A stretch of DNA of 7,250 nt from Campylobacteraceae bacterium. Lineage in GTDB: Bacteria > Campylobacterota > Campylobacteria > Campylobacterales > Sulfurovaceae. The notes under the pieces were generated by a model. That model made no database searches. It had not been told where the DNA came from and saw nothing but the letters and a program-made list of their open reading frames with translations. Each line of letters starts with the position of its first letter. Position 1 is the stretch's first letter. The stretch covers positions 1 to 7,250 of the forward strand of contig JALVPA010000025.1 of assembly GCA_027026055.1 (NCBI GenBank), in the 5' to 3' direction. The translations under genes were made by a program, and so were the position numbers. Shown here piece after piece: positions 6,597-7,250 of this stretch.

Positions 6597-6638
6597 AATT
6601 TCTAATTTCTAATTTCTAATTCCTAATTTCTAATTCCT
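6597..6638. repeat. Six-copy 7-bp tandem repeat after secF
   Basis: Six exact-length units on the plus strand: AATTTCT three times, AATTCCT, AATTTCT, AATTCCT. The only variation is one T/C position. The last base of the array is part of the secF stop codon (6638-6640). Heptamer arrays of this kind are slippage-prone and recur between genes in several Campylobacterota genomes, by recollection. No role can be read from it; it lies in the secF / DUF6394 gap and could vary in copy number. Confidence 0.9.
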
Positions 6639-7250
6639 CACACCATCCCCTGCTCGTACATCGCGCGCATCTTCTCTTTCTCTTTTTGGCGTTTGAGTTT
6701 TTCGGCTTCTTTGGCGCGATAATCCTTGACAGAGAAACCCAACCACATCAAAATCGGCGATGCGACAAAGATAGAAGAGTATGTCCCCACTACGATACCG
6801 ACCAAAAGCGTAAAGCTGAAACCTTTGATAATCTCACCGCCGAACAAAAAGAGCGTCAAAACGACAAAGAAGGTTGTCAACGACGTCAGTGTCGTACGAG
6901 AGAGGGTTTGAGTGACCGACTCGTCGATGATTTTGTCAAGTGCCGTCTCTTTGCTGTAGCGTATCCCTTCGCGGATTCGGTCGAAGACGATAATGGTATC
7001 GTTAAGCGAATACCCCAGAATCGTCAAAAGCGCCGCCAGGGTATCGAGATTGACCTCGATATTGAAAAGCACCACCGCACCCATCGCGATGGTCACGTCA
7101 TGCACCAACGCCATCACCGAAGCGACCGCAAAGCGCCACTCGAATCGCAGCGAAACATAAATCAAAATGCCCGCTATCGCCAGCAATAGCGCCATCAAAC
7201 CCTTCTCGCGAAGTTCCGATCCCACTTTGGCGCCGACCATATCGACCCGA
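6638..7250 (-). CDS. secF: Protein translocase subunit SecF (5' end beyond window)
   Basis: The C-terminal 203 residues or so of SecF, an inner-membrane subunit that with SecD uses the proton gradient to help SecYEG export proteins. The reading frame is open through base 7250 (RVDMVGAKVG), so the Met at 7240 is internal and the first membrane segment plus part of the periplasmic domain are missing. Five membrane segments are visible, and the signature GYSLNDTIIVFDRIRE sits in the middle one. VGAKVGSELREKG before the second membrane segment and ASPILMWLG at the end are also typical. The protein ends in a charged, Lys/Glu-rich tail (AKEAEKLKRQKEKEKMR). It normally follows secD, which would lie to the right of the window. 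The stop TGA touches the 7-bp tandem repeat. Confidence 0.96.
   Translation of the reverse strand, partial: RVDMVGAKVGSELREKGLMALLLAIAGILIYVSLRFEWRFAVASVMALVHDVTIAMGAVVLFNIEVNLDTLAALLTILGYSLNDTIIVFDRIREGIRYSKETALDKIIDESVTQTLSRTTLTSLTTFFVVLTLFLFGGEIIKGFSFTLLVGIVVGTYSSIFVASPILMWLGFSVKDYRAKEAEKLKRQKEKEKMRAMYEQGMV

Overview
All recognisable genes in this window lie on the minus strand. I see no rRNA, tRNA, CRISPR array or insertion sequence. The best guess at the source is a free-living member of the Campylobacterota (Epsilonproteobacteria). The reasons are a SecF followed by a small DUF6394-type membrane protein, a stand-alone OvoA-type methyltransferase, abundant c-di-GMP signalling proteins, and a heptanucleotide tandem repeat of the AATTTCT type between genes. 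This assignment rests on remembered gene families and synteny, not on a search.

Layout in transcription order (right to left): (1) 7250-6638, the C-terminal two thirds or so of SecF, cut by the window edge. (2) 6638-6597, six 7-bp repeats that start on the secF stop codon. (3) 6528-6190, a DUF6394-like small membrane protein. (4) 6189-5895, a 295-bp stretch with a good sigma70-type promoter, an inverted repeat and a possible 30-residue Cys-containing peptide gene. (5) 5894-5160, an ovothiol-type methyltransferase. (6) 5163-5029, a 44-codon ORF that looks like the N-terminus of a MalY/PatB-type PLP C-S lyase and nothing more. (7) 5029-3632, a PBP4-type D-Ala-D-Ala carboxypeptidase (dacB). (8) 3631-3481, an AT-rich intergenic stretch with an 8-bp perfect inverted repeat. 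(9) 3480-2146, a CBS-CBS-GGDEF diguanylate cyclase. (10) 2077-1, a PAS-PAS-GGDEF-EAL protein whose last part lies beyond the left edge.

The methyltransferase, the 44-codon ORF and dacB are packed with ATGA and TGATG stop/start overlaps, so they are probably one translationally coupled unit driven from the promoter near 6141-6169. The two c-di-GMP genes form a second unit. The first has an intact GGEEF motif and an intact RxxD inhibitory site. The second has intact GGDEF and EAL motifs but no RxxD site.

The most interesting region is 5029-6170. It holds a split-off ovothiol methyltransferase without its sulfoxide synthase nearby, a possible tiny Cys peptide in front of it, and the stump of a C-S lyase behind it. 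It looks like a decayed or rearranged ovothiol locus, or a reduced one with a different use. The known chemistry and my inferences are kept apart in the entries.
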